From NCBI RefSeq assembly GCF_000001735.4, contig NC_003071.7, forward strand, positions 16,901,443 to 16,965,442: a stretch of DNA of 64,000 nt, in the 5' to 3' direction. Source of the DNA: Arabidopsis thaliana. Taxonomy: Eukaryota > Streptophyta > Magnoliopsida > Brassicales > Brassicaceae. Positions within the stretch are counted from its first letter, which is position 1. Every line of letters starts with the position of its first letter. Under the pieces are notes generated by a model that was not told where the DNA came from, searched no databases, and was given only the letters and a program-made list of their open reading frames with translations. Shown in pieces: positions 1 through 11,518 of the stretch. Both the position numbers and the translations under genes were made by a program.

Positions 1-987
1 TTTTCCCTTAGGACAAGGGATCATTAAGTACCATAGTATGAAGCAACCGTGACATTGGACCAAACCCAAAACATCACATCGTCATCTCCTATAAGGATTC
101 TATCTTTGACCCTAGATAAGCCGTCCAACCACAAAAGCTCTAGTCAATGGTCTTCAAATTACAATTCTGTCTGTGGCCAATTATATCGATACTTTGGTGA
201 TTAATTTACGAAAAAATTGTTTTTGTTGGGTCAAATATTTAATTTTCAAATTGGTTATTTTCTAACATTAATTTTATTTTGCCATTATGCAAAACACATC
301 CCCACCGAACATTTTTTGCATGAATCCGATCAGCAAGAAGCTGGATTTTGATTAATTCGATACGCAAAGGAAACTCCGAAAATAAAAATAAAAAAACCAA
401 ACTAAATGAATTAATCAATTAATGGTAATATACAGCTGACACTTCCACCCAACCAAGAAACACTATATATATTACACGTAACTGCAGATCCAAAGCCAGC
501 TACACACAAAATTTGGTGCAAGTAGCTTTTTTATAGAGTTAAGTAACATTATGTTGCTTGGATTCTAGAATAACCAACAATATAAAGAAAAAAGGAAAAA
601 AAAAAAGGGAAACTCAGTTTCGTATGTATGACTCACTAATTTGATTTAAGCTACCCAAAATTCAAAATGCATCTTCATCAAGGTTAAATGAAATTTTTTG
701 TAGACCAATTGACTTCTACTTTGTACATCAATAAAACGATATTTCAACCTCATTTAATTATCAGTAATATGAATGCTAAATACTACTACTAGTACTACGT
801 ACTTACCAACTAAACAATATTAATATACGTTTGATAGATTAATGAGTAATGACAGGCTATTCAAGACCAACCTTGTTCACTTATATTAATTTAATTTAAT
901 TTAATTTATTAGTCACCGGATCACAAATTATCGAAATAAATTAATTATATGTATTTGTATGTGTTTGTAGAATGATACAATAAAAAT
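1..987. other. AT-rich intergenic DNA beyond the 3' end of LBD15
   Basis: No reading frame with coding character is visible. The segment holds A/T-rich runs, a short repeated attta/attaa stretch near 885-910 and the probable 3' untranslated region of LBD15 just left of 988. I see no RNA gene or mobile element. Confidence 0.5.
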
Positions 988-2104
988 TTAACCGAAGTAG
1001 TTGTTCTCACTTTCAATGTTGCCGTATTCTAAGTCTCTTGTGGTTGGTTGAGAGAAAACACAAGAAGATGGAGAAGGAGGATGAGCCGTTGTAGGTTGTG
1101 GTGGAGTTGTTGGTCTTTGTGGTGGTGGTGCAATGACGGAAACACCGCCGGAGTTGTGAAATCCGGCAACTTGGGAGTTGGAAGGTACGATCAAAGTGGC
1201 GACAGCTTCTCGTTGCTTGTACTTAAGAATCTCGGATCTTACGGCCGTGAGCTCGGCTTGTAAAGCTTGGACTTGTTGTTGTAGAGCTGAGATGGCTCCC
1301 ATGCATCCGTACACCGGATCTCTTAGCCTCACGTTTGCTTCATACACAAGGCTATTCGCGGCATCTGCTCTCTGGCTCTCAGGTACTTCCTGATTAGTTT
1401 GGAATTGTTACACATTGTGAGAATTTTGCCAAAACCATTAATCTTTTTTTCTTTTAACAGGGTTTGCATAGTGAAATACAGAGTAATAATCTCGAACTTT
1501 TTATAACCATCTAATTTCTCGCTATGGTAAATTATATATGTGTCTAATAAGAATCAATCTAACGTAGCTATATATATGACCACTAGATTACCATCAGTTG
1601 GTTATTGTTACATATGTAATAATGCATGCATAAATCAAGACCATATCTATGTGTGTTTTGAAATGGCTATTACCATTAGCATCTTGGAGACGTTACTAGC
1701 TCCAAAGACTTTGTGGACGGAAGCGAACTTATGAGGCTCGTGTGGGGAGAAATATGGCGAAAAGGGACATTCTTGAGCACATCTACGGCGCAAAAGCTTG
1801 CAGGCAGCACAAGGCGTAATGGTATTGAGGGTTCCGGGAGGACCCGACATTGGTCTTCTAATTCCAGCCATTTGATGAGGCCAAGCATCTGCTTCTCTTT
1901 TGATCTTCTTCCCTATCTCTTCAAATCTCTCCCTGGACAAAAGGTATTGAAAAGAGCTTTAGTTTTCAATAATAGCATGAATATTTATACGACTAAAAGG
2001 TAAAGATCAACCATATCCACCAGTTGAGGGAATAAAATCTAAATGATTGTAGAGAAAAAGGGTTTCACTAATGAGATGGTCACTTCGTACCTTTCTCTTG
2101 ACAT
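988..2104 (-). CDS. LBD15: LOB-domain (LBD) transcription factor, LBD15-like
   Basis: Plant-specific DNA-binding protein of the LATERAL ORGAN BOUNDARIES family, acting in the nucleus. Exons on the minus strand are 2104-2091, 1932-1674 and 1389-988, 675 nt in total, giving 224 aa, the length I recall for LBD15. The start is fixed by a 14-nt first coding exon (MSRE plus two bases) that joins the next exon to read MSRERERFEEIGKK. The LOB domain begins near residue 45 with the Cys block CAACKLLRRRCAQECPFSPY (C-x2-C-x6-C-x3-C). It continues through the GAS block (FGASNVSKMLMEVPESQRAD) and ends in a coiled coil near residues 125-155 (ISALQQQVQALQAEL). The C-terminus is rich in Pro, Ser and Thr. A pyrimidine-rich leader (purine-rich on the plus strand, about 2125-2190) lies before the ATG. 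Class I LBD; target genes cannot be read from this sequence. Confidence 0.93.
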
Positions 2105-5100
2105 TCAGGCATGCTCTCAGCGAATCGCAAAGAGAAAAGAAAAGAAAAAACAGAGAAAAGGAGAAAGAAACAAAAAGAGAAATATTAAAGTCAAGTGACT
2201 CTTAAAGAGGGTGCGAAGGAAGATAGCCAAGGAAGGCTTTAAAGGCAAGTAAAATACCAAGTGAAAGATTTAGTGATCACGATGTATATACTTATTTTGT
2301 ATGTGTGAGTGTATGCATGTGTCCAATGTCCATACATCGATAGATGAGCTGGCTTATGATAGAAATTTCTTATGGAGATGAAAAGAGGATTTGGTAACTC
2401 GAGAGCCAGAATAGTCTCTCTTTTTAACAGGAAAACAACTGAAGATATCTAGTTAGTAAAGACTGAAGAGCTGTATTCACTGCTTAAGCACGTGACCCGT
2501 GAGGGTTTTTTTATTTTTATTTTTGACTTTACGAATCTGATCACACGTTAGTTATACGTACTTATGTAGTCATTCATTCATCGGTCAGGCAACAACAGAT
2601 TGATTTCGTGCTTAATGCCTACTTTTAATGTTTTTGTTTTCCCATAGCCGCATTTGGACTTTTGCTTCACATTTATAGCACACCTCTTTCCTATTCCTTT
2701 TCCTCAATTAGGATGTAATTAAATAAGTTAAATTCAACTTTATATGATTCAAAAAATTTACAGATCATAATTTTTGGAAATCATATAAATGTAAACGACT
2801 AAACCGTTGCTAACGAATGGACCGCGGGCTGAGTAGTTTACTATAGATAAATAGTTTTTAAGGTTTATAATAGTAAAAAGTTGGTGAAGGATTTAGAGAA
2901 GATATTGTTAGACGTATTCTCTTCATTATTAAAAAAAAAAGAGAGAATGAGAATTGATAGTTTGATGATTTTGACATGTTAGTTTCTTGTCAAAATCAAG
3001 AAAACTCATCATCTCTTGTATATAAGGACTCATTTTATATTTGATCATTATATACATATGTGTTGTTATTTTGAAAATGAGTTAAAATAATCATATTTAA
3101 TTATTATATTTGTGTACGAAATAGACTATATGTACGTATGCATGTATAGTTAGGTATGTATTTTGTATATGTTCTACGTATCGATAATTCATAAATAGAA
3201 GAAGGAAGATGCAAAGGATCTTCGTCAAAGAAAATAAACCATAAAATAAAGGAGAATTCAACAAATACCAAATCTGATGAATATAATTTTAGGTTTAGCA
3301 TTGTGTAAGCCTATGTACTCTCATTTTAATGATATTTACATTCTTATCAACAAAAGAAATAGAATTTATTTTGACTGTTATCCAGCTATCAATTTTAGGC
3401 CCATATACCGTCTCTAGGTCCGTTTTTGTAGATAGTACCAAAATAGTCTTCCTTATAGCCCTACTCAAAACATGAACCAAGAACACACGAACTATCAACA
3501 TCTCTTCTTTCTTTCCCTCTATTTAGAAAAAATAAATTTTACAATTCGGATGTGAGGAAGAATGCAAGATGCAGAGCGGTGATATATCAAAGTGTGTTGT
3601 GAAAAAAAGAGGGTGGTATTATACGTTAGAACATTTAGTATTTCAATTTAAAATCGAATAGAAAGAAGAAGATTGCTTAGACTCAAAGAAAGTTTTGCAC
3701 TTGTATGTATTCTTGTTTGACCCGTATTTGTAGCCTAAATCGTCGCCCCGGTGTTCTCTCTTTAACTTAGAATTTTATATCTAGCAAAGAAAGTTATTTA
3801 ACAATAAATAATAATAATATAAAGTAGATTAATCTTTCAAATTCAACAATCCACTTTCAAAATTGAAAACTGGAAAATAAAACTAATTGAGTTAAAAAAT
3901 AAAATAAATTATAACAGCTTATTTTGGAAATATAATTTTTTTCCACAAAACGTCTCGAAGCTTTGAACGCGAGTTATAGGTGAGTCTGAGAACCCATATA
4001 TCTTTCTTTATCGGGGCTGAACCGGTGACACTACTCCCAAACAAAGTTTAAACTTTAAAACATCAAACATGGTTTTAGGAACGCAAGTTCTTTCTAATGA
4101 CAACAATGAGACTACTTAAAGTTTAGTTTTTCTAACACATTTTTCCGAAAAGAAAAAAAAACGTTTGAACTTTTTCCCAACTTAGAAGCTGACGCTGGGC
4201 CGTTAGCGTGGTATCAAAACATATAACACTTTCATTAACCCGTTTGATAATGTAAGTTTTTTTTGTTGGCAGATTTTTGGATGGATTAGTCCATCTAGGA
4301 TCACAATCTTAAAGACTTTACACCAAACATATTTCATCTTATAACCGTGGGTCTTGTAGATTGATTTTCTCCTTTTTTAGTCTATTTTTAAAAGAGTAGT
4401 CCCAACGTAACCCATCCCATGAAGTAACAATTTCTCTCCACTCCGTGGGCCTCAAACTCCTGTTGAAAGGCCTTGCTATCTCTACGTAGTTAACTAAAAT
4501 TCTAGGGACGGGAAAAGAAATAATGTATTTAGTTGCATGGTAAAAATTAACACAATTCAATTAACAGTAATCATAATAGACAAATATTTTCTCTTATAAG
4601 GAAAACAATATATAAGCCTACGTCCACCATTTATTTTTTCTTACTTCATTTTCTACTACATTTCTTTGCCACCAACTCGTATGCCCCTTCAATGAATGAT
4701 AGCACTTAAAGACTTGATCCATCAAAACTTCTACCACGTGCGCATGATCATGAGTGGCCAAGGACTTTGACAGCCTTGGGTCAAGAATTAAATCCTAGAT
4801 ATAATTGTTCTTCTTGTTAAAATTTACTTCACTGTTTTCTTACAGTGAATTCGTTATTTCAAAGATCTTTGTCTCAAACAGTTTTCGTACATCCGAATCT
4901 TCTTCCCTTAATATGGTAAAAGGACAAGCCCTGGTTCGTAAGCTTGGGAATCTCATCTTCTTCTTTTTTTAAACAACACTTTCAATAACTACCTGAATTT
5001 ATGGGGTATCTTTAAAATTTTGACACCCAAAAAGTTGCATATTCTAAGGAAAAACTTTTTTTAAAAGAATTTTACTTCATAGTTATTACATGTCACAAAT

Positions 5101-5779
5101 TTCTTGAACATCTATAACACCTACCCGTTTTTATTTTCCTTTCTATTTAATGACTTTTTATCATCTGTTTTTGTTTTTTCGGTTTGATGGTAAACCTTTT
5201 GGTTAGTTTACTGAAACTTGTATTTAAGCTTCTTACCCACTTACGATTTAAATTGAGAGAGTGAATACGTTTTCTTATTTTTCTCAAATTCAAATTTAAT
5301 CTAGAAAGTGAAATAACACGAAATAACAAGACAAGGAATAATGAATAGAGCCCATAAATGCTGGCACATGGTCAGTTAAATCGCCCACATTTTTTCGTGT
5401 AGAGTTTAGATAAAGTCTGTCGTTGTCTCGTTGACTAATAAAAATAAAAATTGAATGTCTAATTTATAAATTCAAAACAAATAATTTCACTATCGATCGA
5501 TTGCATTTTAAGTGCACCAAAACATATTCAAATTTTACAAATTTGAAACATTAAAATTCACAAAATCACAAACGTGAGCAACCGAAAAATAATCAAAACA
5601 TGATAAACTTCTTTTTGTAACCGTTGAACACAAATACACAATCAAACACTAATATATGTGTTCAAAGAGGCAAGTTAAAGCCAAAACATTTAAAGAAAGA
5701 AAAAGAAAAAATGGATCCTAAAACACAAGATCCTATTTTTCATAACAACAATCAAAATAAGAACACCATGGAAAAACCA
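2105..5779. other. 3.7 kb intergenic region: LBD15 upstream and ASG8 downstream
   Basis: It contains the promoter and leader of LBD15 (right of 2104) and the 3' flank of ASG8 (left of 5780). Open frames here (for example 4339-4560 on the minus strand) are short, have no recognisable domain and sit in AT-rich DNA. I see no conserved gene, RNA gene or clear transposon. Confidence 0.5.
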
Positions 5780-6361
5780 TTACATCAATCTAAGATCTTT
5801 ACGACTAGATCCATGGCTAAGAACAGAACACAAAGCTCTCTTCATACTCCCCATAGATGAACTAAACCCTCTTTTATAACACAACGTCGACGTTGGAGAC
5901 GACGACACAATCTCTTCCTCGTCGTCTTCCTTAACGTACGATCTCGAACAAGAATAACATTTTCTCGGACGATGCTCTACTTTAGATGGAGGAGACGAGG
6001 AAGAGTACGAAGAGGAAGAAGAAGAAGACGCAGACGACCAAGAAAACGAAGGACGCGACACGTGACGTGACAACAGAGTCTTCACGAATCGAGTTTGTTT
6101 AATCGTTCTCGCTTTACTCAGTTTGTTCCCGGAGGAGGAAGATGATGAGTAATACGAAGGGGGTGGCGTTAATGGAGGAAGACGTAATGATTCAGAGAAA
6201 AGAGCATGTTTTGGTGTCCCTGGTCGTGTCTCCCATAAAAAAGGCACGGAGGCTCCGCCGTAGTAATAGATTCTTGACGATGAATTGACCTGAGAGCTCT
6301 CCTTGACGATTATCTTTGAAGATATGACTCCATTAGAGTCGTCTTCTGACATTGTCTTCAT
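5780..6361 (-). CDS. ASG8: Ser-rich DUF688-like protein, ALTERED SEED GERMINATION 8
   Basis: Single-exon gene encoding 193 aa from the ATG at 6361. The recognisable element is the SVPFLWETRPGTPKHA block near residues 39-54, which resembles the short 'VPF.WE..PG.P' signature of plant DUF688-type proteins. It is followed by Pro-rich LPPLTPPPSYY and long Ser tracts. A conserved-looking MKRALCSVLSHGS segment lies near the C-terminus. There is no signal peptide or membrane segment. The ALTERED SEED GERMINATION name is recalled from Arabidopsis mutant work; the biochemical role is unknown. It is divergent from the WEB-family gene at 8983. A perfect 17-bp tandem duplication lies about 240 bp before its start. 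Confidence 0.85.
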   Translation of the reverse strand: MKTMSEDDSNGVISSKIIVKESSQVNSSSRIYYYGGASVPFLWETRPGTPKHALFSESLRLPPLTPPPSYYSSSSSSGNKLSKARTIKQTRFVKTLLSRHVSRPSFSWSSASSSSSSSYSSSSPPSKVEHRPRKCYSCSRSYVKEDDEEEIVSSSPTSTLCYKRGFSSSMGSMKRALCSVLSHGSSRKDLRLM

Positions 6362-8982
6362 TTAATGCTTCTGTAACCAAAACTTTCCTCTCTGGATATG
6401 TCGTTGAGACAGGTTTTTATCTGCAGAATGAAAATATCGAAAATGGAGAAAAAAGAAAGAAAATGCGAGATCCGAAGACAACGAAGCTTCTGCAGATATG
6501 CAAAAGAGAGACAAAGGCGCATCTATTTTTGGAAAAGTGATGCTTTGGTAGTGTAAGAGAAGTTTGCGGAAGAATTAAAGGATCTCTTTTTTTGCATGGG
6601 GTGTGTTAGCACATGTCATGTGTTAGCACATGTCATGTGCATTTTAATCTATTGTTCTTATTTTTTTTGTAGTATCTGTATTATTTTCGGGGTTTTTTTT
6701 TTGTATTGGTAAATTTCACATGGATGCATATGACATATATATAAGATACTCGAAAATAATTGTAGAGGGCCAAAAAATGGTTAGATAATAAATGAGTGGG
6801 GGCGTTATACTGTTCATTAGTGTATACGACTTAATTGTTACTACTATTTACACATCAATTTTGATTTCGAAATGAGTTTAATATAGATTGGACAAGAAAA
6901 AAACGTATTACTCCTTATAACGTAGGATCATAACTTTTTCTACAATTGATTGAACCTAGAAATCAAGTGAACTCCAGTGGTAGCTAGAATATCCATGTAA
7001 GAAAAGTTTACTAAAGAAAAAGATTAAAAAACCGATGTCACTATTAATGTCGTTTGGAAGATGATCATATAAAAAAAACGTGTAGGATACTAAAGAGAAG
7101 GTAGAGAGGCGGAAGAGTGTGGACCGTTGGATGTACAGTTGAGTCGTATTAATGTATAGGAGATGCGTTCGTGGTCCATTGTCTCGTACTGAGATTTTTC
7201 TTTAATTCGATAGAGAAATGAAGACAAAGTTAGTTAGAAAAATATAAGGCGAAGCTCCTCCTATTTAATTCATACATCTACCTACATGCACTACGTGTAT
7301 ATATGTGTATGTATGCATCTACAATTTATTTCAGATTATTGTTTAGGGCAGTTCTAATAACAGAAGACTAGAAGAGACAACCGATTAGGCAGTTCTATGC
7401 ATTTCGGTTTTGATATTTTTGTAGACGGCTAGGTTATGAAGAACAGCCTACTTAAATAGTGTAGGCTATAGGCTTATAGATTATAGACACTCTAAACGGT
7501 TGATTATGTATTAATGCATTTTAGTTTGAAGATAATTTTTGGTAAAAGAGTGAAGATATTTTACATTTACTTTTCATGCTCATGGTTCTATTTAAACATA
7601 GGGTTATAGGTAAACAAAGATATCTAATAGTCGTATGTATAATAAAATTCACTATAACAAACTGTAGATTGATTACATAATTAGTTTGGTTTGCCTTTTC
7701 TTCATAGCTATTGGTGGTATTCGTCACCTTTTTTCTTAACTATTTTTGTTTTGTTTATGCCAGTGTAATAGTGTAGTTGTCACGTGTCGAATATTAATCC
7801 ATTATTTTGATTAAGAGGTTTTATATGCTCAAACATTAAACCCCAAATACTAGCTATGTTAAAAAGTACTATAAAATTTTGTTTAAAACCCCACATATAA
7901 TCAATTATCTATAAATGGAAAGCTCAAAACCGAGGTACTTTGTAATGAGTTACTTCCGACTTGATTACAGCCATTAATCATGGTTGATGTATGGTAAACT
8001 TTCATCTTGAGATAGAATCAGACAAAATAAAATAATGGATGCAATGCAAGGTTCCACTTATTTACGTAAGTGACCCCATAAAAAAAAAAAAAAATCATAA
8101 CATTGTGAAAGATAAGGTGGTTGTGATAATTATGCGTACCAAAAATCAATATAACAATTATTCTGCTCATTTACCATACGTTTGTCCCCTTTTTTTGTTT
8201 TTGAAAATCTTTTAAAATTAGATTTCGTTATGTAAAGTATCAAGTATGCATATGTATTCTGATATTTTCACTAGTGATAAATTCGTTAAAAAAAATTACA
8301 TTTTTGTGACTTCTATTTTATGATGAACACAGATTTTATAGCATTGACTATATATGATTTAACCCATTTTTCACCTTTCTTTTTTACTTTGGTGTATCTA
8401 TGAACGAGTTACTTTTCCGATTAATGTATTCATACATCAAACAGTATGGGCTTATTATTGGCCCATAACTTCCTAAAAGAAAACATCGTGAAAACAAAAG
8501 ATCCGTGGGATCAACCGTCGGCAGCGCAAACGTCGTCGTTTGATTGATTGGTCCATGCCACCCTAAATCCCTGCCTTTTTTGCAAAAGCTACACAGAAGA
8601 AACTGCAATTCCCAATAAGCCCGCAATCAACGGCCCAAATCGAGTAATCAGTCAACCATCCCATACAACCGTTCTCACATGAACCTTGTCTTTAACACCG
8701 GTCAATCTAAACAACCAACCAATCATAATTCACCACGTCATCACGTCGTTATAATCTGTCTCTGTGTCTCTCTCTTCTTCTCACTCTCCGAGTGGGGTGA
8801 TAGTGTGACTCTGTAACGAGAAAGCACAATCATATCGATTCCTTCTTCAAAAGCTCTTTTGCTTTTTTCATCTCCTTTTCCCTTTCTCTTTTCTTTTGTA
8901 ATTTTATTAATTATGATAAGTGAAAAGGGCTCCTCTTTAAAACCCTTCGAATTCGTCCATCTCTTGGTTCTTTGTGGTGGCG
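6362..8982. other. Bidirectional intergenic region between ASG8 and the WEB-family gene
   Basis: Divergent promoter region of 2.6 kb. The left end is the ASG8 leader. The right end, near 8600-8790, has a GGCCCA element, ACGT cores (cacgtcatcacgtcgtt near 8733) and a pyrimidine-rich CT leader (8755-8785) before the ATG at 8983. No coding sequence was recognised. Confidence 0.45.
6603..6636. repeat. Perfect 17-bp tandem duplication upstream of ASG8
   Basis: The unit gtgttagcacatgtcat occurs twice head to tail (6603-6619 and 6620-6636). Each copy carries the palindromic acatgt core, so two identical E-box-like CANNTG elements are spaced 17 bp apart, about 245-275 bp before the ASG8 start codon. 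Confidence 0.9.
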
Positions 8983-11002
8983 ATGGCATTGGCAGAGGAG
9001 CAGCATCAGAATTATCATGTGGCTGAGGCGATTCCGGGTACGCCTGGGATCCATGATGTCAGGATTCAACCCGGTTCTGAGAATTCCGGGTTCTGTGTTG
9101 ATCCGGTTGGTGTTTCTAATGTACCTGGAATTAGGAGAGTTGGGTTGAGAGCTGAAATCGATACTTCTCCTCCATTCGGATCGGTTCAGGAGGCGGTGAC
9201 TCGATTCGGTGGTCGTGGTTATTGGGTTCCTTTCAAGCTTGATGACACTTTCGTAAGTTTTGTTCTTTCTCAGTTTTTTCTTCAATGTCAGATCAGTGTA
9301 ATATACAAACACATTAATATGCATTGCATACTAACATTTGATGCTTTGATGGTGACCATTTTCCATTGTTCTTTACAGTCGAATCTCATGACTTCTGTGG
9401 AAGTATGTAAAATTGAGTTCATGACCTTTGTGCAATTCAGTAGCATTACAATATTGAGATTGAATATAACTCGAGTCTAGAATTTCATAATCGAGGTTTT
9501 AGCAACATATATGTAAGTTGTTGAAAGCATCAAGATCGTTTAAGCTGTTGTTCTGTCTCTGAGATCATCATCACCATTAAGTGTTGATCGTCGAGTGTAA
9601 AATGCACACACTGATTTTGTAACAATGAATCTCGGAGTATCTGTGTCACTGTGTGAGGTTGGATTAGGAGTTGAGATATGATTTTCATTTTCTTTTGGTT
9701 TTTGTCAACGTTCAGAATGGTGAATTTGACATTAAGAGAATGGAGGAGCATGCAGCGGAGCTTGAGAAGGATCTGATTGTGAAAGAGCTTGAAACTTTGG
9801 ATGTTTTAGAAGCTCTTGGATCAACCAAAAGGATCGTTGAAGATTTGAAGCGGCAGCTTCAGCAAGAAGCACTGAGATGCTCTGACCAACTCAGTTCAGA
9901 TATCAAAGAGATGAACGATGAGCATTGCCATCACAATCCCATGTCATCTCCTGATTTGATCTTGATGGAATTGAAGCAAGCTAAGATGAATCTTGGTAAA
10001 ACCATGGACAACCTTGTAGTGATCCAGTCCTCTGTTGAATCTCTGAATAAGAAAATGAAAGAAGAGAAAGACTTCCTTGAGAAGACACGGGCTAAGCTAA
10101 CGTATGGGTTTGGTGGACCGGTATCTCTAGCTGAGGAGTTGAGTCGGATTAAGGTAAAACCACAGGTTCAAGATGAACCGTTAAGGGAGCAGGTTAAGAT
10201 GGTTGCTGAAGCCGATGAAACGGGTTTAAACCTGCAGAACAAGAACAGTCTGAGAACTGCAGAGATGAGATTGGTTGCTGCTAGGAAAATGGAAGAAGCT
10301 GCGAAAGCAGCGGAAGCACTTGCGATTGCTGAAATTACAATGTTATCATCCAATGGTGAAAGCCAGGACGATGATTCGGAATTTTGCTTTCCAGAGCCTC
10401 CAAGATCTCCTGTGACACCAAGAGGACTCAGGATTGATAATGACTTCTCCACGGATAAGAGTTCAAGACGAGGGATTTTGAAGAAGCTTGAGGAAGCTAC
10501 TGAAGGAGTTAAACAAAGTAAGCAGGCTTTAGAAGCTGCGTTAAACCGAGTAGAGATCGCTAATGTGAAGCAACTTGCAGCTGAAAATGCTTTCCGCGGG
10601 TGGACAAAAGACTCATTGAAAGGCGATAACTTTACACCTTTGAATCATACCCGACGCTCCTTTTTCAGCCATTTGAACAAGCATCACGAGCCACTTGACA
10701 TTCTCCCAAAGCCAGTGTTAAAGTCTAATATCTCAATGCGTGATGTTCTAAGGCGTAAGCAAGTTCCAAAGGAAGATGTTGTTGCTCCCCAAAGACAGAG
10801 CCTTGAAGGGCAAATACCGAGGCGAAATGTGAATTTGAGCCAAATGTTGAAGGAACTAAAGCAGGATGTGAAGTTTTCGGCACGGGGAGAGAAAGAGGAG
10901 GTACATGAAGAGAAACAGTACGTCACGCAGAGGAGAAAGTTTGGGTTCATACACATTACACTTCCACTGCAGAAGCAGAGCAAGAAAAAATCCAGCCTTT
11001 AA
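8983..11002 (+). CDS. WEB family (DUF827) coiled-coil protein
   Basis: Exons 8983-9252 and 9716-11002 give 518 aa; the ATG at 8983 starts MALAEEQHQNYHVAEAIPGT. The family (WEB1, PMI2 and relatives) comprises plant coiled-coil proteins. WEB1 and PMI2 control the speed of blue-light chloroplast movement in the cytoplasm; the role of this member is not established. The N-terminal ~75 residues contain GSVQEAVTRFGGRGYW, typical of DUF827 proteins. From about residue 90 the protein is heptad-rich (RMEEHAAELEKDLIVKELE). Further coiled coil runs near residues 150-195 and 230-310. The C-terminal third is basic and low in complexity. The single intron is phase 0 with standard GT-AG borders. Recalled as At2g40480. 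Confidence 0.93.
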
Positions 11003-11518
11003 AAACAAACACCTCCCACTATTTCTATTTTTAGTCCTTATTAATGTGTTTGTAATTGGTTTTCATTTTGGTTTGATATGGTGTTGATTGCTTTTCCGGT
11101 CTTTTATATTTGTTGATTTTCCAAAAAATAAATATACAATCTTAGTCTTTAAATAAAACATAATGCTTTGAATCTAATGAGTAAACAACAAATTTGATAG
11201 TGATTGTAAAACAACAATGAAAACTGCAGAAATGTGATTACTGGATAAAAGCTGTATCTTAGCAATGAAACCGAACCAAATTGAACCAAGATGATTAGAA
11301 TAAACCAAACAATGACGTGGCAGAGATAGTAGCTGACTAGGCAACGTTGAATCCACGTCAGCAGATCTCTTATCATCAAAGTTTTTTCTATCTTCTTCGT
11401 TCGAAGACGTTAACCCCATCTCGTTGAAAGAGAGAAGATGCTAAGATCTCAAAACAGAGTATAACAACACCTTGACCTCGTTGAAGAAGCCTTTGAGATT
11501 GTCTCGGGGATCTGAAAA
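11003..11518. other. Short intergenic region: WEB-gene 3' end and HEME2 promoter
   Basis: Tandem arrangement of two plus-strand genes. It contains the 3' UTR of the upstream gene and then the HEME2 promoter with paired ACGT elements (listed separately). No other gene is visible. Confidence 0.5.
11313..11360. promoter_or_regulatory. Inverted pair of ACGT elements upstream of HEME2
   Basis: tgacgtggca at 11313-11322 and ccacgtca at 11353-11360 are opposite-orientation copies of a TGACGTGG bZIP-type motif, about 160-205 bp before the HEME2 ATG. ACGT elements bind HY5-type bZIPs or bHLH factors, and tetrapyrrole genes are often light-regulated. Binding here is inferred. Confidence 0.5.

Noticed and set aside
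4339..4560. 73-codon minus-strand frame as a gene
   Set aside because: No recognisable domain, AT-rich surroundings and no supporting splice or start context.
5624..5860. 78-codon plus-strand frame rich in Asn, Lys and Thr
   Set aside because: Overlaps the ASG8 3' end; composition reflects A-rich 3' UTR DNA.
8384..8626. 80-codon minus-strand frame before the WEB gene
   Set aside because: Lies in the promoter/leader region, with no family similarity.
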